Of a stretch of DNA of 64,000 nucleotides, positions 35,493 through 44,142 are shown piece by piece. A program made the translations under genes and the position numbers. A model generated the notes under the pieces. It did no database searches. It saw nothing but the letters and a program-made list of their open reading frames with translations, and was not told where the DNA came from. How positions within the stretch are numbered: position 1 is the first letter of the stretch; each line of letters begins with the position of its first letter. Origin of the DNA: Aminipila luticellarii. GTDB taxonomy: Bacteria; Bacillota; Clostridia; Peptostreptococcales; Anaerovoracaceae. Location of the stretch: contig NZ_CP035281.1 in NCBI RefSeq assembly GCF_004103735.1, forward strand, positions 620,001 through 684,000. Direction: 5' to 3'.

Positions 35493-36224
35493 TTACCTCC
35501 AGTTTTTGATAAGATTGAGCCGATCCAAAAGGTCATCGGCCCTGTGTTGGTGGGTGTGTTTGGGTTCAATCGCGCACTTGGCAGCGATTTTGTCCATGAG
35601 GGAATTGACCACATTGGCCTTGGAATACAGCATGGAGACTGTGGGTGCTTCCATATCTTCGGTATCGCCGGAACGCTTGATGACCTCATCAGCAAAGCCG
35701 AGTTCCACGGCCTTGTTTGCGTCCATCCAGGTTTCGGCATCCATAAGGTGGGACAGCTTTGCGCGGGACAGCCCGGTCTTGATCTCGTAGGCATTAATGA
35801 TGGAATCCTTCACACTGCCGAGCATTTCAATGGCTTTCTGCATTTCCGCAGAGTCACCGAAAGCAATGGTCATGGGGTTATGGATCATCATCATGGATAC
35901 CGGGGACATCAGAACCTTGGTGCCTGCCATAGCGATAACGGATGCTGCGGAGGCAGCGATGCCGTCAATCTTGACCGTGACGTTGCCTTTGTAATCCATC
36001 AGCATATTGTAGATTTGGGCTGCCGCCACGCAGTCACCGCCGGGGCTGTTGATCCAGACGGTAATGTCGCCGGAGCCTGCCATCAACTCGTCCTTGAAAA
36101 GCTGTGGGGTGACGTCATCGTCAAACCAACTTTCCTCGGCGATGGTACCGTTGAGAAACAGAGTCCTCTCCGCCGGAGCCGTCTCCGTCTGTGCTTGGTT
36201 CTTCCACTTCCAGAACTTCTTCAT
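35493..36224 (-). CDS. Prohead maturation protease, ClpP type
   Basis: 243 aa serine protease. ClpP-fold signatures: INSPGGDCVAAAQIYNML, the nucleophile in GIAASAASVIAMAG, and histidine in MMMIHNPMTIAFG. It cleaves capsid delta domains during maturation. Start at 36224 is supported by AAAGGAGGAAAATCCCG; the frame extends to 36278. It overlaps the end of the portal gene by 104 nt in another frame. Confidence 0.92.
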   Translation of the reverse strand: MKKFWKWKNQAQTETAPAERTLFLNGTIAEESWFDDDVTPQLFKDELMAGSGDITVWINSPGGDCVAAAQIYNMLMDYKGNVTVKIDGIAASAASVIAMAGTKVLMSPVSMMMIHNPMTIAFGDSAEMQKAIEMLGSVKDSIINAYEIKTGLSRAKLSHLMDAETWMDANKAVELGFADEVIKRSGDTEDMEAPTVSMLYSKANVVNSLMDKIAAKCAIEPKHTHQHRADDLLDRLNLIKNWR

Positions 36225-37485
36225 CGGGATTTTCCTCCTTTCCGTCATCAGTAGGTGTATTTGCAAAAGCCCCGGCATTTTTCAGCGGGAGCATATTGCC
36301 GTTAATGAGGTACAGGTCGCCGCCTTCTTCCGCAGGGATGCGGTCGAGGTTTTCCAGTTCACGGATGTCATTTGCGGACATCCAACCGTTCTGGCGACCG
36401 ATGGCATAGCCGTTCATACGGCTCTGGTAATCGCCACGGAGCAGACCTTCCAGATTGAACTTCACAAAATACTCTGCCTTTTCGCCTTGGGACAGGAGCG
36501 CCCTCTGAATGGACTGCTCCCAACGGACAACCCAGGGGTCGAGGGTGTACTTCACAAACTCAAGGGACTGCTGCTCAATATTAGAAAAGCTCGACTTTTC
36601 CAGATCACCGACCATGTGGGGCGGGACACGGAAAATTCGAGCAATTTCATTGATTTGGAATTTGCGGGTCTCAAGGAACTGTGCCTGCTCCGGCGAGATG
36701 CCGATAGGCGTGTATTTCATGCCTTCCTCAAGAACAGCGATTTTATTTGCGTTTCCGCTGCCGCCGAAGGTGGACTGCCAACTTTCACGCACACGCTGCG
36801 GATCTTTGATGGTGCCAGGATGTTCCAACACACCGCCGGGAGCTGCGCCATTTGCAAAGAACTTGGCACCGTACTCCTCGCAGGCAATTGCCATGCCGAT
36901 GGCGTTCTTTGCCATAGCAATGGGACTGTAGCCTACCAGACCGTCAAAGCCCAAGCCTGGGATATGCAGCACATCCGAAGGCTGAAGCGTTACCGCAAAA
37001 TCCTTATTTTTAATGGCTTCATCCGAGCCACGATAATAGGTGTAATACAGACGGCCGTTTTCATCTCTGTCCACGGACATCTTGTTTGGCATCAGCGGAT
37101 ACAGTGCGATGACTTCACCCTTGCCGTTGCGGATGACCTGTGCGTAGGCATTGCCCCACAGAAGCAGATGAGTCATGAGTGTCTCTCGGAACACGAAAGA
37201 ACTCATTTCCGGGTTCGGCTCATCATGGAGCAGACGGTACAGCGGATGATCGAGGGCTTTTTCTTTGCCACCGCCATCGGTGTATTTATAGAGGTGCAGC
37301 GGAAGTCCCGCCACAGCTTCTGCCAGAATGCGGACACAGGAGTACACAGCGGTCATCTGCATGGCGGACCGCTCTGTTACGGTTTTGCCTGCGGTAGTCC
37401 CGCCCATGTAAAAAGCATAGGCGCTTCCCGCAGTTCGGTTTTCAGGCTTGTCTCTGGATTTGAACAGACCAGAAAAGATACCCAT
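36121..37485 (-). CDS. Portal protein, HK97 family
   Basis: 454 aa. Typical portal text: AVYSCVRILAEAVAGLPLHLY, HPLYRLLHDEPNPEMSSF, LLLWGNAYAQVIRN, and DVLHIPGLGFDGLVGYSPI. It forms the dodecameric ring through which DNA enters. The last 35 codons run over the protease start and look acidic and low in complexity (EENPDEEVLEVEEPSTDGDGSG), probably a dispensable tail. Confidence 0.95.
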   Translation of the reverse strand: MGIFSGLFKSRDKPENRTAGSAYAFYMGGTTAGKTVTERSAMQMTAVYSCVRILAEAVAGLPLHLYKYTDGGGKEKALDHPLYRLLHDEPNPEMSSFVFRETLMTHLLLWGNAYAQVIRNGKGEVIALYPLMPNKMSVDRDENGRLYYTYYRGSDEAIKNKDFAVTLQPSDVLHIPGLGFDGLVGYSPIAMAKNAIGMAIACEEYGAKFFANGAAPGGVLEHPGTIKDPQRVRESWQSTFGGSGNANKIAVLEEGMKYTPIGISPEQAQFLETRKFQINEIARIFRVPPHMVGDLEKSSFSNIEQQSLEFVKYTLDPWVVRWEQSIQRALLSQGEKAEYFVKFNLEGLLRGDYQSRMNGYAIGRQNGWMSANDIRELENLDRIPAEEGGDLYLINGNMLPLKNAGAFANTPTDDGKEENPDEEVLEVEEPSTDGDGSGGEDSVSQRYHRRGKLV

Positions 37486-37500
37486 ATCACATCACTCCCT

Positions 37501-39066
37501 TCAGATAAACAAAATGCCCCGGTCATCGTAGACCGAAGCACTGGAGTCGTTGCCGCAGCGGATCGCACGGTCGAGAGCCATAATGGTGGCGACTGCGCCG
37601 TCAATCTTTTCTGTGGATTTTTCCTTGTCCGGCTTGATGTTGCCGGCGGGATCGGTGCGGATGAAGATGTTATCCATCATCCATCGGAGAACAGGATGCC
37701 CGCCGTGGGCGACCTTTTCTTCAAGCACCAGTTTCATCAGTTCTTTGGTGGGCGGGGACATATCCTTGAAGCCCTGTCCGAAAGGGACCACCGTGAAGCC
37801 CATACCCTCAAGGTTCTGCACCATCTGGACAGCGCCCCAACGGTCGAAGGCAATCTCACGGATGTTGTAGCGTTCACCCAGGCGCTCGATGAATTTTTCG
37901 ATGTAACCATAGTGAACGACATTGCCCTCGGTGGTCTGCAGGAAGCCCTGCCGCTCCCACACATCATACGGCACATGGTCGCGCCGGACACGCAGGTCGA
38001 GGTTGTCTTCGGGTATCCAGAAATACGGTAGGATAATGTATTTATCATCATCGTATTCAGGTGGGAACACCAGAACCAGTGCGGTGATGTCTGTGGTGGA
38101 GGACAAATCCAATCCGCCGTAGCAGACGCGCCCCTCAAGGTCATCCTCGGAGGTAGCAAAGGCACATTTATCCCATCTGTCCATCGGCATCCAACGGACT
38201 GCCTGCTTGACCCACTGGTTTAAGCGGAGTTGCCGGAAAGCGTTCTCCTCGCCGGGGTTCTGTTTAGCAGACTCGCAGGCATCACGCACCTTGTCGATAC
38301 CCACTGTAATGCCCAGGGAGGGGTTTGCCTTCTTCCAGGTTTCCGGGTCCGTCCAGTCATCGCTTTCATCCGCGCCATAGATAACTGGATAAAAAGTGTG
38401 GTCGATTTTGCGACCCTCGATGATATCTTTGGCTTTCTGGTGGATCTCATAGCAGATGGACTTGGTATCATTTCCGGCTGTGGTAATAAGGAAATACAGC
38501 GGCTGCATACGGGCATCGCCGGAGCCCTTGGTCATAACATCAAACAGTTTTCTGTTCGGCTGTGTGTGCAACTCATCGAATACAACGCCGTGGGTGTTGA
38601 AGCCGTGCTTGTTGCCGACATCAGCGGAAAGCACCTGGTAGATACTGCCTGTGGGCAGATAAATCAGACGCTTCTGGGAATCAAGGATTTTGACCCGCTT
38701 TGCCAGAGCCGGACACATACGCACCATGTCGGCGGCGACATTGAAAACGATGGATGCCTGCTGTCGGTCAGCGGCGCAGCCGTAAACCTCGGCGCGTTCC
38801 TCACCGTCACCGCAGGTCAGCAGAAGCGCAACAGCGGCAGCCAACTCGGACTTGCCCTGTTTCTTGGGGATTTCGATATATGCAGTATTAAACTGGCGGT
38901 AGCCGTTGGGCTTCAGTGTTCCGAAAATGTCTCGGATGATCTGTTCCTGCCAGTCGATCAGTTCAAAGGGCTTTCTTGCCCAGGTACCTTTTGTGTGACA
39001 AAGGCATTCAATAAAACCGACCGCATAGTCAGCGGCATCCTTATCGTAGTAGGAGCCTTCGGACAT
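37501..39066 (-). CDS. Terminase large subunit
   Basis: 521 aa from the first ATG. ATPase motor and nuclease for DNA packaging: the Walker A-like PKKQGKSELAA, Walker B VVFDELHT, and coupling motif YFLITTAGN. The nuclease domain begins near GLDLSSTTDITALVLVF with the metal-binding Asp. The frame is open for 12 further codons upstream (IRKLKKYKPTRF), and a perfect GGAGG lies 9 nt before an ATC codon at 39102, so a non-ATG start is possible. Confidence 0.94.
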   Translation of the reverse strand: MSEGSYYDKDAADYAVGFIECLCHTKGTWARKPFELIDWQEQIIRDIFGTLKPNGYRQFNTAYIEIPKKQGKSELAAAVALLLTCGDGEERAEVYGCAADRQQASIVFNVAADMVRMCPALAKRVKILDSQKRLIYLPTGSIYQVLSADVGNKHGFNTHGVVFDELHTQPNRKLFDVMTKGSGDARMQPLYFLITTAGNDTKSICYEIHQKAKDIIEGRKIDHTFYPVIYGADESDDWTDPETWKKANPSLGITVGIDKVRDACESAKQNPGEENAFRQLRLNQWVKQAVRWMPMDRWDKCAFATSEDDLEGRVCYGGLDLSSTTDITALVLVFPPEYDDDKYIILPYFWIPEDNLDLRVRRDHVPYDVWERQGFLQTTEGNVVHYGYIEKFIERLGERYNIREIAFDRWGAVQMVQNLEGMGFTVVPFGQGFKDMSPPTKELMKLVLEEKVAHGGHPVLRWMMDNIFIRTDPAGNIKPDKEKSTEKIDGAVATIMALDRAIRCGNDSSASVYDDRGILFI

Positions 39067-39147
39067 GAAGCGGGTCGGTTTGTATTTCTTCAGCTTTCTG
39101 ATATGCGGTCACCTCCTTCAAATGAGCATAAAAAATAGCCGCCACCG

Positions 39148-39405
39148 TCATCGGTGCGACTTTCCGTATACGAGGAACAGAGCCTCTCGGCTCCATCCCA
39201 GGGCTGTGATGTAGATTGACTTCTTGGTGGGGATCGGTGGCTTGCCTGTGGTCAGCCATGCCAACCAACACTGTTCGCAGGTGACCAGGTCGCAGGCAAC
39301 CGAGCCGCCTTCTTCAAAGGGCGGGTGGCCCTTGCTGATGATCTCTGCGATTTCTCCGGCAGTGGTGTCCAGTGCCTTAATAATTTCCAGTCCAGTCTTT
39401 GCCAT
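39148..39405 (-). CDS. Hypothetical phage protein with CxxC, 85 aa
   Basis: Start at 39405 has AAGGAGGAAATCATT. Contains LVTCEQCWLAWLT, a single CxxC pair, which might bind metal with a partner. Not recognised. It precedes the large terminase in the late operon. Confidence 0.65.
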   Translation of the reverse strand: MAKTGLEIIKALDTTAGEIAEIISKGHPPFEEGGSVACDLVTCEQCWLAWLTTGKPPIPTKKSIYITALGWSREALFLVYGKSHR

Positions 39406-39424
39406 AATGATTTCCTCCTTGCGT

Positions 39425-39685
39425 TTACTTAACCTGTGCCATGCACCAGGCAATAGCGTGGCCGTTGTCTTTGAACCGCTCATCGGTCTTTCCCCAGGGT
39501 GCGAGTCTGCACTCGATGTCGCCAAGCCCGGTCTCATCGGGAGTTTCAACGAACTCGTAAATCTCTGCCGTAAAACCGCCTTTCCAGTGGCAGTCCGTAA
39601 CAAAGACCTTGTCGCCGAACTGAATGACCGCGCCGTAGCTTGCGGAAACCTTCATCTGCAGCCGTTCCATTGTTGTGAATTCCAT
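39425..39685 (-). CDS. Hypothetical phage protein, 86 aa
   Basis: Start at 39685 with CGGAGGAAAACAAC. Soluble alpha/beta protein (KVFVTDCHWKGGFTAEIYEFVETPDE). Function not recognised. First gene behind promoter 2. Confidence 0.65.
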   Translation of the reverse strand: MEFTTMERLQMKVSASYGAVIQFGDKVFVTDCHWKGGFTAEIYEFVETPDETGLGDIECRLAPWGKTDERFKDNGHAIAWCMAQVK

Positions 39686-39731
39686 GTTGTTTTCCTCCGT
39701 TTTTTCTGTGTTTTCCCTTTCGGTGTGACAC

Positions 39732-39760
39732 ATATTACCTCTGAAAGCACATAATATCCA
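39732..39760 (-). promoter_or_regulatory. Prophage promoter 2 (terminase-head operon)
   Basis: -35 TGGATA and -10 TAATAT on the minus strand, 17 nt apart. The last nine spacer bases TTTCAGAGG and the -10 are identical to promoter 1. It lies 47 nt before the ATG of the 86-aa gene. Confidence 0.65.
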
Positions 39761-39823
39761 GGGGTTTTGCGATAATAAACTACACAATTATTCAGCCGTT
39801 CTTGCGGGGTGAAATTGTGTAGT

Positions 39824-40000
39824 TTATGACTCGCCCGTGAGGATGAAATTCACATATTCGGAGCGATGCTCCTCAAGGAAAATCACCAGTTCATAGAACC
39901 GCATTTCATTGGCGATGTACTGCACCATCGGAACATCAAACATATTGGTACGGCCAGTCTTGCGGACTGCGAGGATCTGTTCTCTGATTTTATCGGTCAT
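39824..40000 (-). CDS. DUF5049-like small phage protein, 58 aa
   Basis: MTDKIREQILAVRKTGRTNM and FYELVIFLEEHRSEYVNFILTG fit DUF5049, a small family found next to DUF4314 genes in phages. Role unknown. Start at 40000 chosen to match family; it overlaps the upstream gene by 11 nt. Confidence 0.8.
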   Translation of the reverse strand: MTDKIREQILAVRKTGRTNMFDVPMVQYIANEMRFYELVIFLEEHRSEYVNFILTGES

Positions 40001-40226
40001 CGGTATTCGCCACCTTTCGACAAACATCGACACCGTAGGCTACATTCAAGCCAGAGCCAGTATCCCAGGCAACCATAATGCTGCCAATATCATCAACTCC
40101 GATCACGGTGCCTTTTGTACCGACGGGCGGAGCCTGCGGATCGTCCATCTGCACCAGTTCCACCCGAGTACCCTTTGGGTAACGCTCACGGAGGGCTTGT
40201 AAGGCATCTCTGGAGATTACTCGCAT
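39990..40226 (-). CDS. DUF4314-like small phage protein, 78 aa
   Basis: A beta-barrel-like fold with YPKGTRVELVQMDDPQAPP and GTKGTVIGVDDIGSIMVAWD is typical of DUF4314. Role unknown. Overlaps both neighbours. Confidence 0.82.
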   Translation of the reverse strand: MRVISRDALQALRERYPKGTRVELVQMDDPQAPPVGTKGTVIGVDDIGSIMVAWDTGSGLNVAYGVDVCRKVANTDDR

Positions 40227-40918
40227 ACTTCTACCTCCTTGGGCTGACCGCTTCTAAAGGCAGAACTGCCCGCCAGGTTGCGGAGAAGGATTTTGCGTTC
40301 GGTCTTGAACTCTGCGCCGATGAAGCCCAGGCGGAGAAGGAAGCAGCGGAATGCATACTTGTCATTGTCCGTTTCCTTTTCCTTTGCCACCACTCGCTTT
40401 GCGTTCCGTGCCATTTCGCACAGCTTGCAAATGAAAGTGTCATAGGCTTTCAGTTCCTCTGGAGTAGGCACTGCCGGAAACCAGGGGAAGGAAACTTTTT
40501 CGTCCGTGACCTCAATTGGAAGGGCTTCCACACCCAGAGCCTTTTTGATGAGGTTTCCCTTGGCTGCGATGAGTGCCTTGAGGTTTTCCATGCTGCTGTC
40601 GGTGAAAAGGCTGCGGGGCATGGAAATGCAGATGCCGCAGGCTTCGTCCGTTTCTTCATCTTCGTCGGCATCGTCTGCGATGCAGTCTGCCAGAGGGTCT
40701 TCAGCCTGGAATCCCTTCTCGCGCAGGAAGCGGATGAGCGGTGCGGCGGTGCTGTTGTCCTCGATGGTGACCTTGCCGTCCACACTGACGGTGAAACCGC
40801 CAATCTGGTAGGCAAAGCCGGGTGCGCCGAGGTATTTGGCTTTTTCGCCGGTGTGTTCAGCAATGGCTGCGACCAGTTGCTTGCGGTCAGAACCGCTGAC
40901 GTTGTAGTTGATAATCAT
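40217..40918 (-). CDS. Conserved phage protein often labelled 'virulence protein', 233 aa
   Basis: Begins MIINYNVSGSDRKQLVAAIAEHTG and GAPGFAYQIGGFTVSVDG, text I recall from phage proteins annotated as 'virulence protein' without functional proof. An acidic linker DDADEDEETDEA separates two soluble domains. GGAGG is placed well before the ATG. It is the first gene behind promoter 3. Confidence 0.75.
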   Translation of the reverse strand: MIINYNVSGSDRKQLVAAIAEHTGEKAKYLGAPGFAYQIGGFTVSVDGKVTIEDNSTAAPLIRFLREKGFQAEDPLADCIADDADEDEETDEACGICISMPRSLFTDSSMENLKALIAAKGNLIKKALGVEALPIEVTDEKVSFPWFPAVPTPEELKAYDTFICKLCEMARNAKRVVAKEKETDNDKYAFRCFLLRLGFIGAEFKTERKILLRNLAGSSAFRSGQPKEVEVCE

Positions 40919-40950
40919 AATGTGTGACCTCCTTTAAATTTGGTAGTCAC

Positions 40951-40979
40951 ATATTCGCTCTAAAACCGAATAATAGCAA
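40951..40979 (-). promoter_or_regulatory. Prophage promoter 3
   Basis: -35 TTGCTA and -10 GAATAT on the minus strand, 17-nt spacer ending GGTTTTAGAGC, close to the spacers of promoters 1 and 2. It lies 33 nt before the 233-aa gene. Confidence 0.55.
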
Positions 40980-41009
40980 GGCCTATAACCACAGAATAGT
41001 GTCAAATTA

Positions 41010-42914
41010 TCAGCCCTCGGATTGTGTACAGTACACGATGCCGGACAGCACAAAAACCACGCAAGGAAGTGCGACACCGTTGCCCCACATTTTATATTCT
41101 GCGGCATCCGAATGGGGGTCGCGCAGCCACTTGGCAATCTGCTTCAGTGACTTGGGCTTTGTGGAACTGCCCACAATCCTGCGATGGGTTTCAAACACAT
41201 CATACCAATAACGGATATCCTCCATCGTAGGTTCGGCAACGCCCAGACCATCGCACCACCAGTCCGGGAATCCCTGCAGTTTGGCACACTCTGTAGGAGT
41301 GAGCCTGCGGACAGTGTACCCACTCTGAATAGCACCGGGGCCTTTGGCAACGAGGGTGGGCTGAAGTTCCTCTTCGAAGGTAGGAGCAAACTTGGCATTC
41401 TTGCCCTGGTTGAAAGTGTCTCTGCCGATGCCATAGCAAACGGCGGTGGGGTCTTTATAATCACGGGCAAGCACCGTGGGAGCCTTATCCTCGGCAACTT
41501 GGGTGAAGCTGCCGGTGGTCATAGCATAGACGGCATGGCGGTCGACTGTATTGAGGGTGAAGCTGACATCTTCATTGATGCCGTCACCCTGGGGGCCATT
41601 CTTGTCATCGCGACCGATCATAGAACCCTGGATAGCGTAACTCTCCACAACAGCAATGCCGCCTTGGTTACATCCGGGGTTGCCACCGTTGCCATCAAGA
41701 GTGCGGGAGGTTTCAGCTTCATAGATTCCGCTGTGAGGATTGTCCGACTTCATAGCATTGCTTTCTTTGGAGCAAATGCCATAAGCCTTCGGTTCAAACA
41801 ATGTCTGGTCGTTGTTACAGGAAAGTGTGGCGGATTTTTCTGTCTGGATGAGAGGCCCCTTGCCGCCACCTTCACAGCCGGAGCGGATCTTCATAACAAG
41901 AGGCACATTGTTGCCGCCTGTCCCCATACGGGAGGTGAGAGTCTGAACCTTGCCGTCCTCGGCAATTTTCACTCTGCTGTCGGTCGGATGGTTTTCCAAG
42001 GCGACTGCTGCGGGAACAACACCCGCTCGGAGCGTGGGCGAGGTCTCTTCTTTATAGCCGATGCTGCGACTCTTGGCAGAATGCTCGGTGCAGAACCCTG
42101 CGGACTCCAGAACGCACGGAGGGTGGTGGGCTTCAGCACGGAGCGTGGCGGTTACATCATCCGTCACATCCATACGCTGACCGCCCTGGTCATTTAAGCA
42201 GAGGCTTGCTGTTCCAGTGCGATCCGCAGTACTTCCGGCAGTTCTTTGCCACGAGCGGAAGCCCTCCGCAGAATACCCTGACAGGCCTTCGGACTTAAAA
42301 AGTATGTCGAAGGCACGCCCACCTGCAAAATCTGCGACAAGGTAGATGCGTTTTCTTCGTTGGGGAACTCCCCAGAATTGAGCGTCAAGAACTCTGTAAG
42401 CAACGCTCCATCCGTCTCCCATGTAGCAGTCGGCATAGGGCCATCGGTTTTTCTCAGGCATAGGCACCTGGGTGTTCGGCTCTGCGACGTCGATGACCGC
42501 TTCGAGGACTGCCTTGAAGTCTTCACCGCCGTTTGAGGAGAAGGCGCCGGGGACATTCTCCCACACGATGTATCTTGGATATTTGCCATTAGTGGCACAC
42601 CTCATTTCCTTAATGATGCGGATGGCTTGGTAGAACAGCACGGACTGCTGTCCTTCCAGTCCGGCTCTGCGACCGGCAACAGACATATCCGTGCAAGGTG
42701 AGCCGAAGGTGATAATGTCCACGGGTTCGATCTTCCCACCATCCATCTGGGAGATGTCACCGTAATGTTTCATAAAGGGCAGTCGCTTGGTAGTGACCCG
42801 AATAGGAAACGGCTCGATCTCCGATGCCCACACAGGTGTGATGCCTGAAATCAAGCCGCCCAACGGAAAACCACCGGAACCGTCAAAGAGACTGCCCAGG
42901 GTCAAATTATTCAT
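41010..42914 (-). CDS. Phage DNA cytosine-C5 methyltransferase with repeat-rich target domain, 634 aa
   Basis: Methylates cytosine in phage DNA using SAM. C5-methyltransferase motifs: I LGSLFDGSGGFPLGG, IV FGSPCTDMSVAGRRAG with catalytic Cys, VI IVWENVPGAF, VIII VPQRRKRIYLVADF, IX RRLTPTECAKLQGFPDWW, X MWGNGVALP. Between VIII and IX lie about 290 residues with at least seven copies of a short (D/E)xxxTL... unit. 634 aa is far longer than usual (about 330-400). It overlaps the adenine methylase gene by 8 nt and is part of a modification cassette. Confidence 0.92.
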   Translation of the reverse strand: MNNLTLGSLFDGSGGFPLGGLISGITPVWASEIEPFPIRVTTKRLPFMKHYGDISQMDGGKIEPVDIITFGSPCTDMSVAGRRAGLEGQQSVLFYQAIRIIKEMRCATNGKYPRYIVWENVPGAFSSNGGEDFKAVLEAVIDVAEPNTQVPMPEKNRWPYADCYMGDGWSVAYRVLDAQFWGVPQRRKRIYLVADFAGGRAFDILFKSEGLSGYSAEGFRSWQRTAGSTADRTGTASLCLNDQGGQRMDVTDDVTATLRAEAHHPPCVLESAGFCTEHSAKSRSIGYKEETSPTLRAGVVPAAVALENHPTDSRVKIAEDGKVQTLTSRMGTGGNNVPLVMKIRSGCEGGGKGPLIQTEKSATLSCNNDQTLFEPKAYGICSKESNAMKSDNPHSGIYEAETSRTLDGNGGNPGCNQGGIAVVESYAIQGSMIGRDDKNGPQGDGINEDVSFTLNTVDRHAVYAMTTGSFTQVAEDKAPTVLARDYKDPTAVCYGIGRDTFNQGKNAKFAPTFEEELQPTLVAKGPGAIQSGYTVRRLTPTECAKLQGFPDWWCDGLGVAEPTMEDIRYWYDVFETHRRIVGSSTKPKSLKQIAKWLRDPHSDAAEYKMWGNGVALPCVVFVLSGIVYCTQSEG

Positions 42915-44142
42915 GTTGTACCTCCACTTCGGAGTATTTGTAGGTCAGCCCATCACGCTGAACGGTCACACCGTCCGACCCACCAACCTGCTCGATGTAC
43001 CGTTTCACGATTACATCGCAGAACTTTTCGTCCAGTTCCACGGTGTAGCAGATTCGGTCGGTCTGCTCACAGGCAATAAGCGTAGAGCCGGAACCGCCGA
43101 AGGGGTCAAGCACCACGCTGTTGCTCATGGAAGAATTCATAATGGGATATGCCAGGAGCGGGATCGGTTTCATGGTAGGATGGTCGCCATTCTTCTTGGG
43201 CTTATCAAATTCCCAGATGGTGGTTTCCTTCCTGCCGGTGTACCACTGATGCTTGCCGTTTTTCTTCCATCCGTACAGACAGGGTTCGTGCTGCCACTGG
43301 TAAGGAGAGCGTCCCAGCACAAGGGACTGCTTTTTCCAGATGCAACAGCCGGACAAATAAAAACCCGCATCGGCAAATGCCCTGCGGAAGTTCAGTCCCT
43401 CGGTATCTGCGTGGAACACATAGATGGAAGCATCGTCCGCCATCGCGGAGTGCATCTGCGTGTACGCATCCAGAAGGAAGTTATAAAAGGCTTCGTCAGC
43501 CATGTTGTCATTTTTGATTTTGCCTGCGCTGCCTTCGTAGTTGACATTGTACGGAGGGTCGGTGATGACCAGGTTGGCTTTGGTGCCACCCATCAGAAGG
43601 TCATAGGTTTCGGCCTTGGTGCTGTCACCGCAGATCAGACGGTGGCGACCGAGCGTCCAGACGTCACCGGGCTTGGTCATGGTGGGCTGTGCCAGTTCTG
43701 CGCCTACATCGAAATCATCATCTTTGACGCCGTCCTTGAGGGTGTCCTTAAACAGAGCATCGATCTCGGCAGGTTCAAAACCAGTAAGGGACACATCGAA
43801 GTCAGCACCCTGCAAATCTGCAATGAGCAGAGCCAACTTGTCCTTGTCCCAATCGCCGCTGATTTTATTGAGAGCAATATTGAGGGCTTTTTCCTTTTCC
43901 TCATCCATTGCCACCACAACGCAGTCTACTTCGGTCATGCCCATATCCATCAGCACCTTCAGACGCTGATGACCGCCAACCACACGGCCGGTGGTCTGAT
44001 TCCAAATGACGGGTTCCACATAGCCGAACTGCTCAATGGAGCGTTTCAGTTTTTCATATTCCGCATCTCCGGGCTTGAGGTCTTTGCGAGGGTTGTAGTC
44101 GGCAGGCAGAAGGTCTGCCGTGTTCTTTTTCTCAATAATCAT
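42907..44142 (-). CDS. ParB-like nuclease domain fused to DNA N6-adenine methyltransferase
   Basis: 411 aa. N-terminal ParB/sulfiredoxin-type domain (LLPADYNPRKDLK, GYVEPVIWNQTTGRVVGGHQRLKVL) to about residue 110. A beta-class methyltransferase follows with the catalytic VITDPPYNVNYEG (motif IV) and the SAM-binding VLDPFGGSGSTLIACEQ (motif I) near the end. Common in phages of Firmicutes, presumably protecting phage DNA. Start at 44142 overlaps the stop of the SAM synthetase gene (ATGA). Target sequence not known. Confidence 0.93.
   Translation of the reverse strand: MIIEKKNTADLLPADYNPRKDLKPGDAEYEKLKRSIEQFGYVEPVIWNQTTGRVVGGHQRLKVLMDMGMTEVDCVVVAMDEEKEKALNIALNKISGDWDKDKLALLIADLQGADFDVSLTGFEPAEIDALFKDTLKDGVKDDDFDVGAELAQPTMTKPGDVWTLGRHRLICGDSTKAETYDLLMGGTKANLVITDPPYNVNYEGSAGKIKNDNMADEAFYNFLLDAYTQMHSAMADDASIYVFHADTEGLNFRRAFADAGFYLSGCCIWKKQSLVLGRSPYQWQHEPCLYGWKKNGKHQWYTGRKETTIWEFDKPKKNGDHPTMKPIPLLAYPIMNSSMSNSVVLDPFGGSGSTLIACEQTDRICYTVELDEKFCDVIVKRYIEQVGGSDGVTVQRDGLTYKYSEVEVQHE

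Noticed and set aside
34218-36254. Long open frame on the plus strand (678 aa) opposite the capsid and protease genes
   Set aside because: Antisense to clear HK97 capsid and ClpP-type genes, no ribosome site or family motif; a by-product of the GC-rich codon use of the prophage.
36049-38031. Plus-strand open frame of 660 aa opposite portal and terminase
   Set aside because: Shadow of the portal and large terminase genes; no recognisable domain.
41184-42197. Plus-strand frame of 337 aa opposite the cytosine methylase
   Set aside because: No start signal, no domain; the minus-strand methylase has all catalytic motifs.
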